Origin: an uncultured Dorea sp.
GTDB taxonomy: Bacteria; Bacillota; Clostridia; Lachnospirales; Lachnospiraceae
Assembly (NCBI GenBank): GCA_910587575.1
Contig: CAJULU010000085.1
Span: forward strand, 1 to 5,876
Direction: 5' to 3'
Length of the DNA stretch: 5,876 nt
Shown: positions 5,092 through 5,876 of the stretch, piece after piece
How positions within the stretch are numbered: the first letter of the stretch is position 1
Layout of the letters: the number at the start of each line of letters is the position of its first letter
Translations under genes and position numbers: made by a program
The notes under the pieces: model-generated
Database searches by the model: none
Told to the model about the DNA's origin: nothing
What the model saw: only the letters and a program-made list of their open reading frames with translations

Positions 5092-5803
5092 TCACAAGCC
5101 TCCCAATCTCTGCCTTGTACGTCACACCGATCTCAATCACGTCCGCACAGTCCCTAAGCTTCACGATACGGTTCACCGTATCAAAATATTCCACTTCCCG
5201 CCGGTTCACGGCAAACATCCGATGGCACTGAAGAAACATCCCTTCGGGCACCCGCATAAGAATCTGCTTCAGAGTCACATAGGGCACCTTCCAGTCCTCA
5301 TCTTTCAGATGAAGGCAGACGCCCCTGTGCACTGCCTCTATGTATCGTATATCACTGCACCTCACCTGATAACTGACCCCGTCCCGCTTAACCATGACAG
5401 ACGGCGGCTCCTCCTGCCGTTCCTGTTCCAGTACCTTACGAACCACTTCTTTCACCTGTTCCGGCCGGAACGGCTTCATGATGTACTGATAGCAGTGCAG
5501 TTCCCGGTATGCCTGCATCATGGCTCCCACGGAAGTAACCATGACCACCGGGGTAAACGTATAACAGAACCGCTCTCTTACCTCCCTGGCAAACAGGATT
5601 CCTCCGATATCTTCCCGGTTCTCACCGCCCAGATTCACGTCAAGCAGAAACAGGCCATAGCGGATCTCCTGCCCTAAAAGTCCTTTCGCCTCTTCATAAG
5701 AAGAGGCGGCATGGACACAGATATCCTCCGAATACTCCATAAGTATCTTCTCCAAAGCTTCCTTAGAAGCCCTGTCATCTTCCAGAATCAATACATGTGT
5801 CAT
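5084..5803 (-). CDS. LytTR-family response regulator
   Basis: This 239-residue regulator has an N-terminal receiver domain with acidic pocket E8-D9-D10, phosphoacceptor Asp55 in FLLDVNLGG, Thr90 in VMVTS and Lys110 in YIMKPF. A LytTR DNA-binding domain follows (about 135-237), with IRYIEAVHRGVCLHL, VTLKQIL and the typical FLQCHRMFAVNRREVEYF at 190-207. Regulators of this type (AgrA, VirR, ComE) bind paired 9-bp direct repeats upstream of exported-peptide, bacteriocin or virulence genes. No target site is evident in the window. The ATG at 5801-5803 has AGGAGG 7 nt upstream. It heads a two-gene operon with the kinase. The promoter was not identified and probably lies outside the window. Confidence 0.93.
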   Translation of the reverse strand: MTHVLILEDDRASKEALEKILMEYSEDICVHAASSYEEAKGLLGQEIRYGLFLLDVNLGGENREDIGGILFAREVRERFCYTFTPVVMVTSVGAMMQAYRELHCYQYIMKPFRPEQVKEVVRKVLEQERQEEPPSVMVKRDGVSYQVRCSDIRYIEAVHRGVCLHLKDEDWKVPYVTLKQILMRVPEGMFLQCHRMFAVNRREVEYFDTVNRIVKLRDCADVIEIGVTYKAEIGRLVSG

Positions 5804-5826
5804 AACGCTGCCTCCTGCCTTACTAT

Positions 5827-5853
5827 GTTACTGCTCACTCCGTTCACAGTAAC
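5827..5853 (-). repeat. Inverted repeat in the leader of the response regulator gene
   Basis: GTTACTG (5827-5833) and CAGTAAC (5847-5853) form 7-bp arms around a 13-nt loop, about 25 nt upstream of the regulator start and just before its ribosome binding site. It could be a regulatory hairpin or operator, or a copy of a dispersed intergenic repeat; one copy cannot decide. Confidence 0.4.
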
Positions 5854-5876
5854 CTTCGCAAATCCATTTAAAATTC

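Noticed and set aside
5222..5677. A 151-codon plus-strand frame
   Set aside because: It is antisense to the response regulator and is a codon-bias shadow.

Overview
The window looks like a chromosomal segment of a gut-type Clostridia bacterium, most likely Lachnospiraceae. That is inferred from LoaP-type NusG paralogues, an AgrC-like kinase with a LytTR regulator, a DUF2804 protein, moderate G+C and strong AGGAGG-type ribosome binding sites. Every convincing gene is on the minus strand, so transcription runs from high to low coordinates.

Layout in the direction of transcription. (1) 5803-4240: a two-component operon, a LytTR response regulator followed with an 8-bp overlap by a short GHKL histidine kinase, closed by a clear intrinsic terminator at 4158-4131. 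(2) 4003-2978: a DUF2804 protein with its own extended -10 promoter, followed by a long hairpin at 2931-2969. (3) 2791-1003: three consecutive NusG-like proteins, called A, B and C here, of the LoaP/specialised NusG type. A and B overlap by ATGA. B and C are separated by 230 nt holding a possible 51-codon ORF and two hairpins. (4) 1002-321: no intact gene of normal size. It holds small and decayed reading frames, including one clear multi-lesion pseudogene at 571-368. (5) 320-51: the N-terminal part of a PIG-L/LmbE-type de-N-acetylase. It ends abruptly beside a 50-bp edge with tandem terminal repeats and a TG/CA tip, which resembles the end of an IS21-family element running off the window.

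LoaP-type proteins are processive antitermination factors, usually encoded next to the long polysaccharide or natural-product operons they control. Here three of them sit together, but the DNA just downstream is eroded and then cut by a probable insertion sequence. The reading is a degraded LoaP-controlled surface-glycan (or similar) locus in which the regulators outlived part of their cargo. The first paralogue lacks an ATG/GTG/TTG at the right place: a good Shine-Dalgarno leads to ATC-TGG-TAT where its sister has ATG-TGG-TAT. It is therefore either start-codon-damaged, AUC-initiated, or reached by frameshifting from a leader ORF. No CRISPR array, tRNA, rRNA or known riboswitch was recognised.
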